From Periconia sp. R9002 (lineage: Eukaryota; Ascomycota; Dothideomycetes; Pleosporales; Periconiaceae): DNA of 64,000 bases. Position numbers and translations under genes: made by a program. The notes beneath the pieces are model-generated. The model was not told the DNA's origin. It ran no database searches and saw only the letters and a list, made by a program, of their open reading frames with translations. The stretch lies in contig JAMAHW010000051.1 in assembly GCA_023627715.1 (NCBI GenBank), positions 1 through 64,000 on the forward strand, written 5' to 3'. Below, piece by piece: positions 21,605-33,735 of this stretch. How positions within the stretch are numbered: the first letter of the stretch is position 1; each line of letters opens with the position of its first letter.

Positions 21605-22381
21605 TCACCATACAATCTCTCTTGTGTGTAACATGACTGATAACTCTGGAAGATATGGCTGTAGAATCTTGTCTACTGCACCGTCTTTGATCCAGCCACC
21701 CTCCCAAGCAGGCCGGTATAGAGCCTTCACATATTCCCAATATTCTGGATAATAGCCAGACAATTCCCAGTCAAGGATAGCGACGACTTTAGTGCCTTGC
21801 ACGATGATGTTTCTGGGGCTGATATCTCCATGAGTCATGACGATATCATGACTATGTAGACATTTAAGCACCATATCGGAGACGAGATCAACCCAGGCAC
21901 CCTGCTGCGATCTTTTGAGAGCGGTGACAATACCTTGATTGAACGCTTGCTCATCCTCATAGGGCCCGTACCCACCTATCTCGTCGGTGAATAATTGATC
22001 CTCGCAAGGCGTACCGTCAACTGAACCGATAAATGAGCCCTTGATATTTCGTAGCTGAGAGAAATACCCGCGGAGTTGTTGGATGACGTCCATCTTTTGG
22101 TCATGGTTGAATCCGTCCCAAACGCTGTTGAGAACATCGCCCTCTATAAACTCCATCACAATGCGGATGTGACCAGAGCCGTCGTCTTTGTATGCGTTGA
22201 AAACTTGTGGGACAGGAATGCTTGTCTGGTCGCGAACCAATTTCATAGCAGCGGCCTCGGCTAGGCGAACACAGTCACCAGTCTTGACGACAGTGTGGGC
22301 ATCGACTTTGAAGACTGGCGCAAATTCCACGAGCCGCTTTGCTCCGAGTAGTTCCTCGGAAGTAATTATTCTTCCTTCCAT
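21605..22381 (-). CDS. Aminoglycoside phosphotransferase-like (APH family) kinase
   Basis: At least 258 aa. The family is identified by VVKTGDCVRLAEAAAMKLV and the following IPVPQVFNAY, then IVMEFIEGDVL, and by the catalytic segment THGDISPRNIIV with LDWELSGYYPEYWEYVKAL. The open frame extends upstream to about 22432 without an ATG, beginning just after a possible splice acceptor. The true N-terminus may therefore lie in an upstream exon; the first ATG in the frame is at 22381. APH-family proteins are abundant in filamentous fungi, where substrates are mostly unknown; antibiotic resistance should not be assumed. All key catalytic residues appear present. Confidence 0.78.
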   Translation of the reverse strand: MEGRIITSEELLGAKRLVEFAPVFKVDAHTVVKTGDCVRLAEAAAMKLVRDQTSIPVPQVFNAYKDDGSGHIRIVMEFIEGDVLNSVWDGFNHDQKMDVIQQLRGYFSQLRNIKGSFIGSVDGTPCEDQLFTDEIGGYGPYEDEQAFNQGIVTALKRSQQGAWVDLVSDMVLKCLHSHDIVMTHGDISPRNIIVQGTKVVAILDWELSGYYPEYWEYVKALYRPAWEGGWIKDGAVDKILQPYLPELSVMLHTREIVW

Positions 22382-23291
22382 AAAGCGGTTGAGGAAAGGC
22401 TTAGAGGTGATTAGTGAAGCTCCAAAATCCACTAATTATGGAGAGGACCAACCGAGTTTCTCTAGAACATATCAAATTGCAGCGAGGATCTGACCGTAGT
22501 TACCCTCAGTATACGAATTTCTGTTTTCCCCATACGCATTTAAGGAGTTATGACAGTTAGAAATTTTGAATGTATGGGACACGTATTCATCCTCGGTTCA
22601 GCGAAGGATAGTAATACCCTGACCGATCAGGAGAAGTTGCTGTCATCAATGTAACAAAGACCAACCAGGAGCAGCTAGCAACCGCCGCCAACAAGCTACA
22701 GCAGGTTGGCACATGGGACGCCGTATGTCGTGAGGTTCAGCTGAACTATCTTTTGACAAAATCAGAAATCAATTGATAGCGTTTGAGACACTTTAAGTAG
22801 TACAGAGTACTACCTGGGCTGCCTAGGCTTAGTCTAAAAGATAGTTCAAAAAGGTGTGAATACTGTTTGGAAATCAAACCGACGCACTCATTGACCGGTC
22901 ATCTTTGGCACCTTTTACAAATACTCCCTACATTACAGCACACCCACACAACCGAAGACATCTATTCGACGTATAAGTCAATTGATATTTTCGCGGAATA
23001 GTGCAACATCTGATGATACAAACGAACTCCTTGAAGACCCGACTTTCCTACTGTGGTTCTCCAACCTCAACGCACGCTACCTGACTCCCACTTTCACGCA
23101 TTACTTACTCTCGTGCAGACTCGGCGGTAGAGAGAAAAAAAAAACTATATACAAACAGGCAGAGCTTCCCCAATAAGCTTTCGCTATCTCATCATTCTGA
23201 ACTGGTTACGCTGAGAATATGCATCTCTTCCGAGATTCTTGCTTGCAGCTCTATATGCTATCTGTAACACCCCGTCCAGTTGTTCGCCTTC
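22382..23291. other. Intergenic, possible relic
   Basis: About 900 bp. At 22590-22780 on the plus strand there is an open stretch reading GEVAVINVTKTNQEQLATAA and ending NYLLTKSEIN, without a start in the same frame. It could be a gene remnant. The rest includes the 3' flank of the PKC gene. Confidence 0.35.
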
Positions 23292-26200
23292 TTAATCGAA
23301 GTCTGCAGTATACGAGAAACCTCGAAAATTTTCCTGCATAGTATCCGAGAGTACTACATTTATTAGTTAGCTCAGTTCTCGGTAATTGCAAACATGATTT
23401 CACTTACCGGAATTTACGGGCGTCAACGCAGGTTTGGTGCTCGTGAATTCAGAGTCGAAATTGCTAGTATCCGTCCTATTCTTGACTTCAGGCACAAATG
23501 GCACTGGTAGCTGTTTGTGATACACATCGTCCCAGTTGATGTTTCGGAAGAACGGATGGCTCATCACCTCCAAGGCGTCCGTCGGCCCCGATCCTAGCCG
23601 TAGCTCTGGTTGCCGCGTGAGTAATCGTTTCAGAATTGATATGCTATCTTGTTGCATGTGTATAGGAAATAAGGGCTCGTCTGTCAATATCGCGTCATAG
23701 ATCTCATCCTCATCCTCGCCGCGAAAAGGTGATTGCTGCAGTAGCATCTGGTATAGCAGCACGCCGAATGCCCACCAATCTACTGCTGTGCCATACTTCA
23801 TACTCAGGATGATCTCGGGTGCCATAAACTCCGGCGTGCCACAAAACGTACTCGTCGTCGAGCCATGCCACATGTTTTCTTTGCAAAGGCCGTAATCGGC
23901 AAGCTTTATGTGGCCGTCTACAGTTAACAGGATATTGTCTAGCTTCAAGTCACGGTAAATCACGCCGTTTTCGTGAAAATATTCCAAAGCTAGACAGATC
24001 TCGGCGGCGTAGAAGCGGGAGCGGTCGATGCCGAATGGTTCTCTCTGGATGTGTAGCATGAGGTCACCGCCGCTGACGTACTCCATCACGAAGTAGATCC
24101 TTGTCTCGGTCTGAAAGGAGGCGTGTAGATTATATAAGAAGGGGTGACGGTCTTTGTTCGCGATGAGGAATACGCGCTTCTCGGACCGTGTGCTCTCAAC
24201 TTCGTCGTTTGCTAGAATTGATTCTTTTTTAAGTATTTTTATTGCGTAAAGCTGCTTGTTGGTTTTCATCTCCGCTAGCATGACTTTGCCGAAGTTACCT
24301 CTTCCAAGGACCGCAATGAAATCGAAATGGTCAAGACCCACGAGGGGTTTTGTTGCTGCAGGGCTATGCTGGCGCACTGGCACAACGGCACAACTCTGAG
24401 GTTTCGTGTTACTCTGTCCTCCATGTGGACCGATCGAGGGTGTCGATAGAGGCTGCTTGTATGAGACTGGCATTCGTTCCTCGTCGAGTGAGCGTCCATA
24501 ACGGTGACTGCTTGTATTCTGCGGTATCGCATGTTGATGACTGAGGAAATATTCAGGGCTCAGGTTCGAAGGTGGTGGCAGGACTTCTTTTTGCTGTGCC
24601 GCTGCATCTTGCAGATCTGCTACAGATGTGACGTTTTGCTTCTGAAGCAGTGGCGTCGTTCGATTCTTAGCAATGTTACCCAGTTCCGCCAGCATATTGT
24701 TGGCACGTTCCATGCTCATCCCACAGAAATCTGGAACAAAGCGAACGCAGTCGGCATGAGACGTTATTTTGCAGCTGGTACACTTGCGCGCCTGACGTTT
24801 ACTAATTGGCAGCATGTATCCACAGTGGCAGCACCAGTTTGGCCCTATATTTGAAAAAGGCTCGAACAAGTGCGGAATCCGATGATTGATTTGATCGTCT
24901 TCTGAATGTGTATCGACGCCGAAGCTCAGGACACATTTGGTGATGACCTTTGGGTAACACTTCTGGTGGCAGGTGTACTTGCATTCTTCGCACTGCATTC
25001 CAACAGTATTCTTCAACAATTCTTCGCATAGTGCGCATCGCATGATGCTGTAAAAGGTCTGCAGCTTGAACTTGTGTCTGTAATGTTCCACTACCTCCTG
25101 TTTCTTCTGTCGCACAGCACCCTGACGGTTGAGACCGGCATCGAATGCTTTACCGCCGTCTTTGACTCGCTTATTGAGGCCGAGAGCAAGCTGAATCCGT
25201 CCTGCCGGCTCCAAAGAAAACCATCCATCGATTCTAGGTGGGTCTGCGTGAGATACTGGATTGAAGACAGCTGGATATTCATCTGCTACGGGAGCGGCAC
25301 TGCCTTTTCCCTCTGGGGTATTGCGAGATTGCTGGATCCCAAGAGCGGGGCGAGGGGAAATTCCATGCATGCCAACTTGACTGAATTCAGCTTCTACTCT
25401 CCTCCGGCGAATCTCATCTGCAAGGTCCGAGAGTTTGATCCAGAGCAGACCAACTGGTATGTAACTGTCGGTGCTCGACTTCTCGTATACGGTGAACTCA
25501 ATTTCGTTTGCTCTTTCCACATCGAATTCGTGATGTTCATGTGCCCAAATCTCGGTCGTGGTGGCTTTTGTCCTGCCTCTGAATTTTTCATCAACTTTCA
25601 TGGAAACAAACATCTCCGGCCGTTGTTTGGAATTTCCCGATACCACGTGATCGACATCTTTGACTGCATCTAGCCTGATTGATAACCGCCCAGTAAGAGG
25701 TTTACGCTCGCGAAGAATTCTAAGCGTGGCTTCGTCGGCTGCGTCGGTCTCCACTTTCACGGATAAATAGTTGTATTTTCGCAGCGCCCCTTTCAATAAT
25801 GTGATCTTCTGATTGGCTTCGGTTTGTTGGAGAGTTGCCTCTTCTTTGCTCTTGTGGTTGCCTTCGATTCGGTATAGCGCAATCATCTTTTCAACATTAT
25901 CCTTGTACTGCTTTTCGACGGACAGCTTGAATGCTAACTGAGATAGCATGAGTTTGATACGAGGCCCAAGATGTGTTGTGTCATATTTGATCAAATCTGA
26001 GATTATAACTCATTAGTGAACCTGTCCTACAGACTGCTACACTAATCTTACCCAGGTTGCTGTAGGTTGGAAGCGTCCAAGATGATTCCTCAACGAGTGC
26101 AGGCTTTGTTTGAGGCTGGCCTGATACTTTATTAGAAATGTATCTTTCATGCTCGAAATTTATATTGTCTCTATATTTGCCGTGAATCTCGATGCGATCT

Positions 26201-26460
26201 GGCTCGAATCGAGTCGGCTGCCTATGTGACGGTGACGTTGGAGTAGATTCAATGCCAGGTATGGAAAGCTTGTTCATGTCCAGTAACATCTGCTCGAAAT
26301 AATTGATGTTACGTCTAGCGTCCCGAATTTGCGATTCAATACGAGAGTTGATGGAGACGTTGTCGGTGGCATTGCGAATACGGTGAGTGGCGTTGATTAT
26401 GGCCTTTTCGCGATCGATTTTGCGGTGGATTTCTTGTATCGCCGGATAGTCTTGATGCAT
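23292..26460 (-). CDS. pkc1: Protein kinase C (Pkc1 type)
   Basis: Exons 26460-26052, 25996-23408 and 23353-23292 give 1019 aa. Domain order matches fungal Pkc1: HR1 coiled coils (about 1-70 and 140-220), a C2-like region (about 238-405), two C1 zinc fingers (about 444-493, HKFKLQTFYSIMRCALCEE; about 508-561, HLFEPFSNIGPNWCCHCGY), and a kinase domain (about 694-952) with GRGNFGK (701-707), AIK Lys723, YRDLKLDN (Asp828) and the Pkc1-typical DYG (837-839). The activation loop TSTFCGTPEFMAPE and the C-tail ending FRGFSYTADFD are present; the last is recovered only by splicing the third exon. Pkc1 acts downstream of Rho1 in the cell-wall-integrity MAPK pathway. Parts of the regulatory region look divergent, so a second PKC elsewhere in the genome is possible. 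Confidence 0.9.
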
Positions 26461-27061
26461 TTTTGCGAAATATAGATGTTCAAAACAATGCGTATTGGTG
26501 ATGGTGTCTACCTAAGGTTGCGAGCATTCATAAATGCCTTGCCACCCTGCTGCCTGAGCAAACGGGGCAGTGTACGGCGGTACGCGTGACAGGGCTGAAG
26601 CTTATCTGACGTACTGAGATGAAGCTTATGGGTAGGCAGTGGTGGAAAGAGTGTTCAAAACACCACGCTGCGAAAATATTCAAATTCGAGTCTAAGCAAA
26701 GCGCTGACTGCAAGAAAATCAGTAAGTTTTGTGCGACGGGTAATTGGTGGAATTCTGGTAATGGGATGGAGAGGCGGAGCCTGCGCGGTAGTGTGGTGAG
26801 AATGCGGCTTTCGTAGCCAACTCGCTCCGAAACGACATCTCACCAGCCCGAGAAAATGCTCCGCCGTCCGAAATCCATGCCCCTTTCCGCAATTCAACCA
26901 CCTTTAAATATTTGGCCATAATATATTCCTGTTAACATGCCAACACCGCATCCACCGAAAAATTTCGAAAAACGCAATCTTAGACTGTCGTTGGAGTGAC
27001 TTCATAGTCAAGAGATCAAGTCAGCCAACGCAGCATCAAGCAGTGCGCTATTTTGCACAAT
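26461..27061. other. Divergent intergenic region between pkc1 and DUF3112 gene
   Basis: About 600 bp between two divergent genes, expected to hold both promoters. No TATA box or repeat is clear. Confidence 0.5.
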
Positions 27062-28091
27062 ATGAGGTCAGTACTGCCCGTCTAAGACATCATCAAGTTA
27101 TAGCTAGATCATTTTGTATTCACACTGCCACAGTTCGAAGCCTCCATATGTCCCCACCAATGCCACCCCAGGGCAACACCCAAATGTATCTCAAGATATC
27201 GCACCGTCCGCCGTCTTCCTCGCATTGTACATCGCCATAGGTGTATGCCACCAAGTCATCTTCCAACGCAACCGTCGTCGAGGCCACAAGTTTTTGATGT
27301 CATGGGCAATGTTCGGATTCTCAATGGCTCGAAAAGGGACAATGGTTCTTAGAATCGCGTGGGCGACGAGACCAAACAACGGGAGTGTGGCGCTTGCTGC
27401 TACGATTTTTGCCTTTCTCGGTGTACTGGTCATCTACATCGTCGTGTTGATCATGACGGTGCGAATACTCCGTGCTCGTCAACCGAAGTTGGGCTGGAAT
27501 GTTTGGCTCCGTACGGGGTTACGCATCACGTATGGGCTTCTCCTCATCGTCACTCTGGTCGTCGTTCCATTTGGCATCGCGAACGGTTACTTCAAGCCTG
27601 GGACCAAGATGTCGCACATCTGCGGTTGGGTGACGAAAGGCGGGGTCCTGTTCTTCTTCATATTCAACATGATTGCACCAACACTTTACTTCCTCGCTGT
27701 TTTCCTTCCGCCACCCACAGACTTCCTTCCTGAAAATTTTGGCACAGGGAGTATGCGATCGAAAATCATCATCACGGGCGTCTGCATCTTCTTCACAATC
27801 TTCATCTCAGGCTTCCGGCTTGGAGTCACATGGGCACCCTTTCGTCCACTCTCGGAGCCAGCATGGTATGATTCCCGGGCCGCCTTCTATATTATCGAAC
27901 TAGGCTTCGAATTGATCATTACCTATACACTGTTCTTCGTGCGCTTCGATCGCCGCTTCTGGGTCCCGAATGGCAGTACAAGGCCTGGAGACTACTCTAG
28001 ACGCAACCTCGTCAGTAGCGATCAGAAGTCCTTTGAGCTTGAACGACATCCGGTGGAACAGAGTCATCGCGATGAGGCGCAAGATAGTTAA
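27062..28091 (+). CDS. Fungal multi-pass membrane protein, DUF3112-like
   Basis: Proposed two exons, 27062-27066 and 27134-28091, giving 320 aa. The first exon would be only ATG AG before GTCAGT, which yields an N-terminus MSSKPPYVPTNATPGQ. If the intron is not used, translation could begin at a later in-frame start. About seven hydrophobic helices follow, starting SAVFLALYIAIGVCHQVIF. The loop NRRRGHKFLMSWAMFGFSMAR and LRIAWATRP are hallmarks of the DUF3112 family, sometimes called fungal GPCR-like. A hydrophilic C-tail follows. Ligand and function are unknown for the family. It lies immediately 5' of a Zn2Cys6 regulator on the same strand, but I see no evidence of co-regulation. Confidence 0.78.
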
Positions 28092-28725
28092 GGCTTCGAG
28101 AAATGGAATGCCATTGTCAGGCCTCGTCCGTCGTGTGACAATGCGTCAGGAAATTCTTTCTTCCACGATGTATTACTAGTTTCTTATCTTGCAGAATGTT
28201 TGATAATAAATAGATTATCTTCACCAGCGCGAAGGGATAGAGCTGTCGAATAACGGTTCCTAGACAGATGATAGAATAGCAGCATTTCATCTGCAAATGT
28301 TTACTCTACTATTAAAATTGCATTGCACGTTACTTTATTTTTAGCTCATTACACCGCGTACGAATACTTTTGTCGTTGAATTGCGGCTGTAAGTACGCCG
28401 AAGTGGAGTCCACATTTCCGACAAATTTAACATTAGGTTGTTAGACCAAAAAAGATTAATTTGGAAATTAGAATAACAAACAATGCATGTTTGAATATAC
28501 ATGTACATTTGGGCTAAATAGTGGATGTACAATATTTAAAGGATTTTGCTACCACGTGGTTAGGGTGGGCTGACTGAGATGTGATTGATGTTTACCTAAC
28601 TTACGGTCAAAGGTCGGCCCGCTGCTCGACTACCTACCTCAGCTACCTATGTAGCCATTCGCCAACCAGCTGCACCAGCAACACTTCACACCCCAAACCT
28701 GGATATATCTGACTTTTGATGCGTC
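28092..28725. other. Intergenic upstream of Zn2Cys6 regulator
   Basis: About 630 bp, AT-rich in the middle. It contains CTACCTACCTC and CTACCTATGTAG at 28630-28654, about 75 bp before the start codon. No gene is seen. Confidence 0.5.
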
Positions 28726-30910
28726 ATGTCGAATGAGGAGACTGTAGCGCGACGATCGAACAGAAACCCCAAGAGTTGTGTCGAGTGTACGTTGAGCGGT
28801 GCCAAACTCTACGCGCCGTCTACTATGTAGACGCGACATGCTGATGCTACACGCACAGGCAGGAGAAGAAAAGTACGCTGCAACTGGCCATCGGAGGGCT
28901 CGCAAACATGCAGCTATTGCGAAAGCAAAGGCTTGGTCTGTGAGACACAACGAGTGCGGACGCCGGGGCCCGACATTGTCCGCGTCACAACGAGAGCTCG
29001 CTTGGTGAATCTCGAACGAAACCAGTCGTCTATCTGGGCCGCCATCCGGGAACTCCAGGCTCAGAACGGCATAGCTAGGACGAATCCATCACATTCACCG
29101 CACCAAGAACGTCCGAGAAGTTCTGATGTCCTATCCTTTAACAATGTGGACGATATGCACGATGATACGGATGCAACTGATGACTTATCTCCAGGACCCA
29201 CCCACCTGCTTCAACTCTTCAACAACAACCTACTTGATTCCGACAGCCATGAAATTGCTCGAGGGACTCCGACTACATTCAACCAGGTAGCCAATCAGCA
29301 GAAAGCGCAGGCATGCGCTGCTCTACGAGCCTTGATGCCCTCTCACGCTGATATGGCGGCTATTGCAACACTTGCATCATCAATGTTAGCCTTGTATACC
29401 TCGTTGTTCCCTATGGTAAATATCAACACTACTCAAGAAGCAATGGTCGCCCTTCATGGAGAGTTGCAGCACCGGGATGACCCAATGGCACTATCTAATT
29501 TTCTGTTGTACATTGCAATGACCGTGCGACACGCCCCATCGACTGTCAATTTTCCCCACTCCAAAAGCATGAAAAACCTTCCAATGTTTGTAAAGAACGT
29601 ATCCAACACTGTGGAGCAAATCGTCATTGCAGAAGATGCTGTTGCTGGGACCATCGAGGGCATCGAAACAGCTTTGCTGTTCCTCCGACTGTATGTACCG
29701 CTTTGTGACCATTGCTCGCAATGCTGGATACTAATACCCTTCTCACAGGCAGCTCGGACGAGTTAGAGTCACGAAGATGTGGGTACAGTTGAGGCGGATC
29801 ATCGCATTCGCCGAGCTGCTCGGGCTGCCACGAGCCGCGGCAGGGTTAGCCTCACTTGAAGCTACCGAATCGACGCCTTCCACCACGCAGCTTTCTCATC
29901 TGAAGCGACGCACTCAAGCTTGGGAGTCTATCTGCGCACTGGATAGGATCACTTCGATGCTATCCTCACTTCCACTAGCCACTGCGAATTACCCCCTCCC
30001 GGACCGACCGCTTCTGGACTCTGCAGGCAAAGTAAATGGCCAAGTTTACCTGTACAGCCTGACCGGTATTGCCAGCCAAGTGCTCGAATTGGAGGGCACA
30101 AAATTTGCCCAGAAATCACAGTCTGACCTCTTCAACGCCGTCATGCGGACCGACCACGACCTCCGATCGTTGGCTAGCTCTCCAAGAAAAGAATGGTGGG
30201 ATGTGACATCCTTCACTGACTTCCACATCGACACTGTGATACAATTCTGGCATAAGTACTTTACCGTCCGTACCCATCTTCAGCTAGCCCTCGCATACGA
30301 TGGAAAGAACGAGCAATTCGCTTTCAACTACATCACCTGTCTCACCGCAAGCCAGGAGCTTGCCACTCGCTATCTTTCACTGAGACCCGCCGCACCGCCC
30401 GGCTTCTTCGCAAACTGGGTCATTGACATGCAGGTCTTCACGGGTGTCGTGTTCCTGCAGCTAGCGAGCTACAGGGCAACTCAACGACCCGGAAACGAAG
30501 TCACCCTAAACGGATTCGACGTGTCCGCGGCATTTGACCTGATCGACCAAGTCGCCACGACGCTGGAATCGTCTACAGGCAAGGCCGGTGGAGACTTTGC
30601 ACAGCAAGCTGCGGTTGTGATTCGATCCTTGCATACCCTGCTACAACCATCTTCATCGCCTGAACCGCAGAGGATATCCCTAAGTCTCCCGCTGATTGGC
30701 ACCATCCAGATCTCGAGGCGGTCGCACTCGAACTCGAACTCAATACCGCAAACCTCCGAAAACCAGACATTCCTCCCCGATGCGGGGACCGAGGCGGTGG
30801 TACATACGTCTAATGACATGGAATTGATGAATTCGTTTTCCTATCTGATGGAGTTCCCTGAAAGCTATGCGTTTCCCGCTGACGATGGGTTTTCTCCGTG
30901 GATACAGTGA
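28726..30910 (+). CDS. Zn(II)2Cys6 transcription factor
   Basis: Three exons, 28726-28786, 28859-29690 and 29749-30910, giving 684 aa. The binuclear zinc cluster is assembled across the first intron: Cys18, 21, 28, 38, 41 and 48 in CVECRRRKVRC and CSYCESKGLVC, spacing C-x2-C-x6-C-x9-C-x2-C-x6-C. A short linker and a helix that could dimerise (LVNLERNQSSIWAAIREL) follow. The rest looks like the helical middle-homology region of fungal regulators, with an acidic C-terminal tail ending FSPWIQ that could activate transcription. Nuclear; targets unknown. Neighbours give no gene-cluster clue: the nearest genes are a membrane protein and an ankyrin protein. Confidence 0.88.
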
Positions 30911-31160
30911 GTGGAGTGATATGGTGATCGTGATAATTTTACTACATACTTCCACTCAATCACTTTACATTGAATGTGCGGTCATGAGATTAGTTGACAC
31001 CATTCCACGACGCTGACAAAAAAAGATGGCATGGATAAGTGAGTCAATCCTCTCGACACTGCTCGCAAAGCAAACCTCACACATTTGAAGTGGATAAAAG
31101 AAACTTTACATTGAATCTATGGAAAAAGTAAATTGCAATCCAACATGGGCAGCTCGTACT

Positions 31161-32069
31161 TTAAGAGCGCATAGAGAAACCATTGGTCATATCCGAGGGA
31201 GTCTTACCATCCTTATTTTTGATATCGCAGCGTGCGCCAGAGTCCTTTAACAACTCCACGGCGTCAGTGTTGCCCATCCAAGCTGCCACATGCATCGGCG
31301 TACACTCGTTTAACCACTTGGGATGAATTGCATCGACGTCTGCGCCCTGCTCTATGAGAAAGCGCATAGTATCAAGCCTCCCCCAATATGCAGCCCAATG
31401 TAATGCCATGGATTCCTTTATCGAGACGCCCCCCCGCTCTAAAAGCCGCTTCATAACAGGCGCCTCTAGATAGCATGTGGCATGTTGTATAAGCTTCTGG
31501 AGCGTCGTTTGCCGGGGTTTGGCACCAAGATCGAGTAGCAAGTCAACGGGATGCGGTTTACACATCCGCACCGCCTCGAACAGGGGGTACGCGCCGTGGC
31601 CTAGGTCCAAGTTGATGACGCGCGGGTCTGCGGTTGCTAACACTTTGAACACCTCAAGGTGTTCACCCTTGATAGTTTTCGTGACTACTTGTATCGTCAT
31701 CAAACTGAAAGCTTCGATATTTTGGTCTTTTGCAAACTCAAGCAACGTGGTCGCAATATCGGCGAAGCCATGTAGTGCCGCCACTTGCAGCAACCGTTGC
31801 AGGTGTGATATTCGCAGTGCTATAACATGTCGAGGGTTGTCGACGCGCCGATCGTCGTCGTCGTCGACGTCGATGATGATTAAATCCTTCTCCAATATTA
31901 TTTTTTTCGATTGCGCTTCAGTCAGCATTTTTTGCAAGGCTTCGTTGTTGCCGGATGATACTGCTTCCATCAGAGGCCGGGCAGCGTCTTCACCTGTGAG
32001 TACGTCGTGTATATTTCTCGTTGACTTGCAGGATTTGGACCCAATAACCGGATTTGAATCTGCCATCAT
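31161..32069 (-). CDS. Ankyrin-repeat protein
   Basis: Single exon, 302 aa from the MM start at 32069/32066; the frame stays open for 36 codons upstream but with His/Tyr-rich, untranslated-looking content. Ankyrin repeats run through most of the chain. The best are PLMEAVSSGNNEALQKML, LLQVAALHGFADIATTLLEF, ALHWAAYWGRLDTMRFLIEQ followed by GADV, and PMHVAAWMGNTDAVELLKDS followed by GA. A run of Asp (IIIDVDDDDDRR) interrupts near residue 64. It has no signal peptide, membrane helix or catalytic domain. Ankyrin arrays bind partners; the partner is unknown. Confidence 0.8.
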   Translation of the reverse strand: MMADSNPVIGSKSCKSTRNIHDVLTGEDAARPLMEAVSSGNNEALQKMLTEAQSKKIILEKDLIIIDVDDDDDRRVDNPRHVIALRISHLQRLLQVAALHGFADIATTLLEFAKDQNIEAFSLMTIQVVTKTIKGEHLEVFKVLATADPRVINLDLGHGAYPLFEAVRMCKPHPVDLLLDLGAKPRQTTLQKLIQHATCYLEAPVMKRLLERGGVSIKESMALHWAAYWGRLDTMRFLIEQGADVDAIHPKWLNECTPMHVAAWMGNTDAVELLKDSGARCDIKNKDGKTPSDMTNGFSMRS

Positions 32070-33239
32070 TGCGCTCTGGTGATGGTGGTGGTAGTGGTGT
32101 CGAACTGGAAACCGAAGTTGATAATCAACGTGGAGGGTGAAGTGGTAGTAGTAGTGGAGTGAAGGTAGAAAGTGCACCTACAATCAAAGCCCTCCTTTAT
32201 ACTGTGAAAGAGGGGAACCTGGACAAATTTAGCTGCTCATGGGATATGACTCTGCTATTAATGATTCTTTGGCGTTCAGTGGTTGATGATGAGTAGACCT
32301 GTTAAAACCACGGTACGGTACCCAGGTAGTCACATGTGGAGAGTCATACCTGGCACGAGCCTGACGATCTGCCCGTCATGGGTATCTAAATAATGAGATT
32401 TTCAGTAAGTGAAAAAACCAGTTTTCGATTGTCATCCTACCCCCCCACATCACCTTTCATCTTTCTCCACCAATAAATTCTCGTTATATCTTTCTAATAA
32501 AGTCTTCCCTGGATTTCTCAGTTATTCCATCTTCTTCCTTGGTGGTCTGTCAAGAATCCCAAAGCGTTTCCGTGTACCTCCTCGTGACGTAGTCGATGGC
32601 ATGGAGTGCAACTGCCATATCGGGCAATCTTTTGAACACAGTAACGACATCCGGTCCCTAAGTCTATATTTAACTTTTTTTTCAAGAACTTTCGATACTC
32701 ATGACGTCGTAAATCTAACTCTATGAGCATTTGACATGTAAAGTCCCGTATGAGGATATATAAACCCTCCTCCCGCTGTTCTTCGTTCTTCAACCTTTCT
32801 CTACAGTCAGTCAACTGTACGAGAGCCCTTCTACTGCCTACAATGTCCCTTTCAATTTCTTTAAGGACACAGAACCGACATGCAAGCAGAAGGCGCACCA
32901 GCGATGTTTGTATTTGCCTTGTTGTGTCGGGTCGCTTCTGATCGCGTGAGTCCCTCCTGACCTCTTTCTCTGCAGGAACGACTGGACTAGTACGATTTCA
33001 TGCGGGACTGTGTCTTCTTCATCGAAATCTCCAGCCCCCAACCATCTCCTCCCACACATCGGCGCTCCACCCACATACCATTCTCAGCCTTTCTTTGCTG
33101 TTCATCATCTGGCGGCTTTATAACATACTGTTCTTCTTATTGTTATCGGGCCACCAGGTCATACTCGCCCCAGGCCTAGTTCCGGACACCGCAGCCTAGT
33201 CGTTCTCTCACCACACTGCCCCTGAAGCTGCAAGGCTAA
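32070..33239. other. Intergenic, with a TATA box but no clear gene
   Basis: About 1.2 kb. TATATAAA at 32757-32764 is followed by a CT-rich leader and short frames near 32842-32943, one ending beside a GTGAGT donor. I could not build a convincing spliced product from them. A minus-strand frame (32898-32518) has some charged, protein-like content but no family match. Confidence 0.4.
32757..32764 (+). promoter_or_regulatory. Candidate TATA box
   Basis: TATATAAA followed 50-80 bp later by a pyrimidine-rich leader and an ATG at 32842. The layout looks like a functional fungal core promoter, although the transcript it would drive is uncertain. Confidence 0.3.
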
Positions 33240-33524
33240 ATGTCAACCGCATCGAATATCACGCAGACCAGTTTTTCCGAGTCTCCTGCTAGCTCCGATG
33301 TCGATGCCGAAGCAGATCATCCGGCTCAAGCCTCTCAAGGTCGTCAAAGATACACCGTCGATGACAAAATAAGCATCACCAGAGCCCAGTACCTTGCGTA
33401 TGTCAAGCACTATTGTTGGCGCTGGTGGTGGTGAGTAGACTTCAGCTTTCCCCACCACTACTCTTAAACTACTACTCTTCACCATCAACCTTCTACTACT
33501 ACTACTACATTGCACAAGCCAACT

Positions 33525-33735
33525 ATGTCCAGAAGCAACGAAGACGCGTACGACGTGGGCAACGCCGCGAGCATTACGCGCGGCGCAAACGAAACGGACG
33601 ACATCATCATCGACTGGAACGATTAATTGAACCCCCAAGCAATCCCAGTTCTTCTTCTCCGGGCGGGGGTCTACAAAGGCCTACAACCAACAGCAACATG
33701 CCCACCTTATCCGACTGCTCGGCGGCCACACTATC
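33525..33735 (+). pseudogene. Copy A of the unknown family (stop and frameshift)
   Basis: It starts MSRSNEDAYDVGNAA and runs to IIIDWND, where TAA at 33624-33626 stops it. The same frame continues NPQAIPVLLLRA. After a short insertion (about 33660-33680) the homologous protein reappears in another frame as AYNQQQHAHLIRLL, which parallels copy B (AYNQQHGQLAQLL). So one nonsense codon and one shift separate it from a longer ancestral frame. Confidence 0.55.

Noticed and set aside
32518..33074. Minus-strand frames with charged content near 32.5-33.1 kb
   Set aside because: No family match, and they run against a plus-strand TATA box and leader. Evidence conflicts, so no gene is called.
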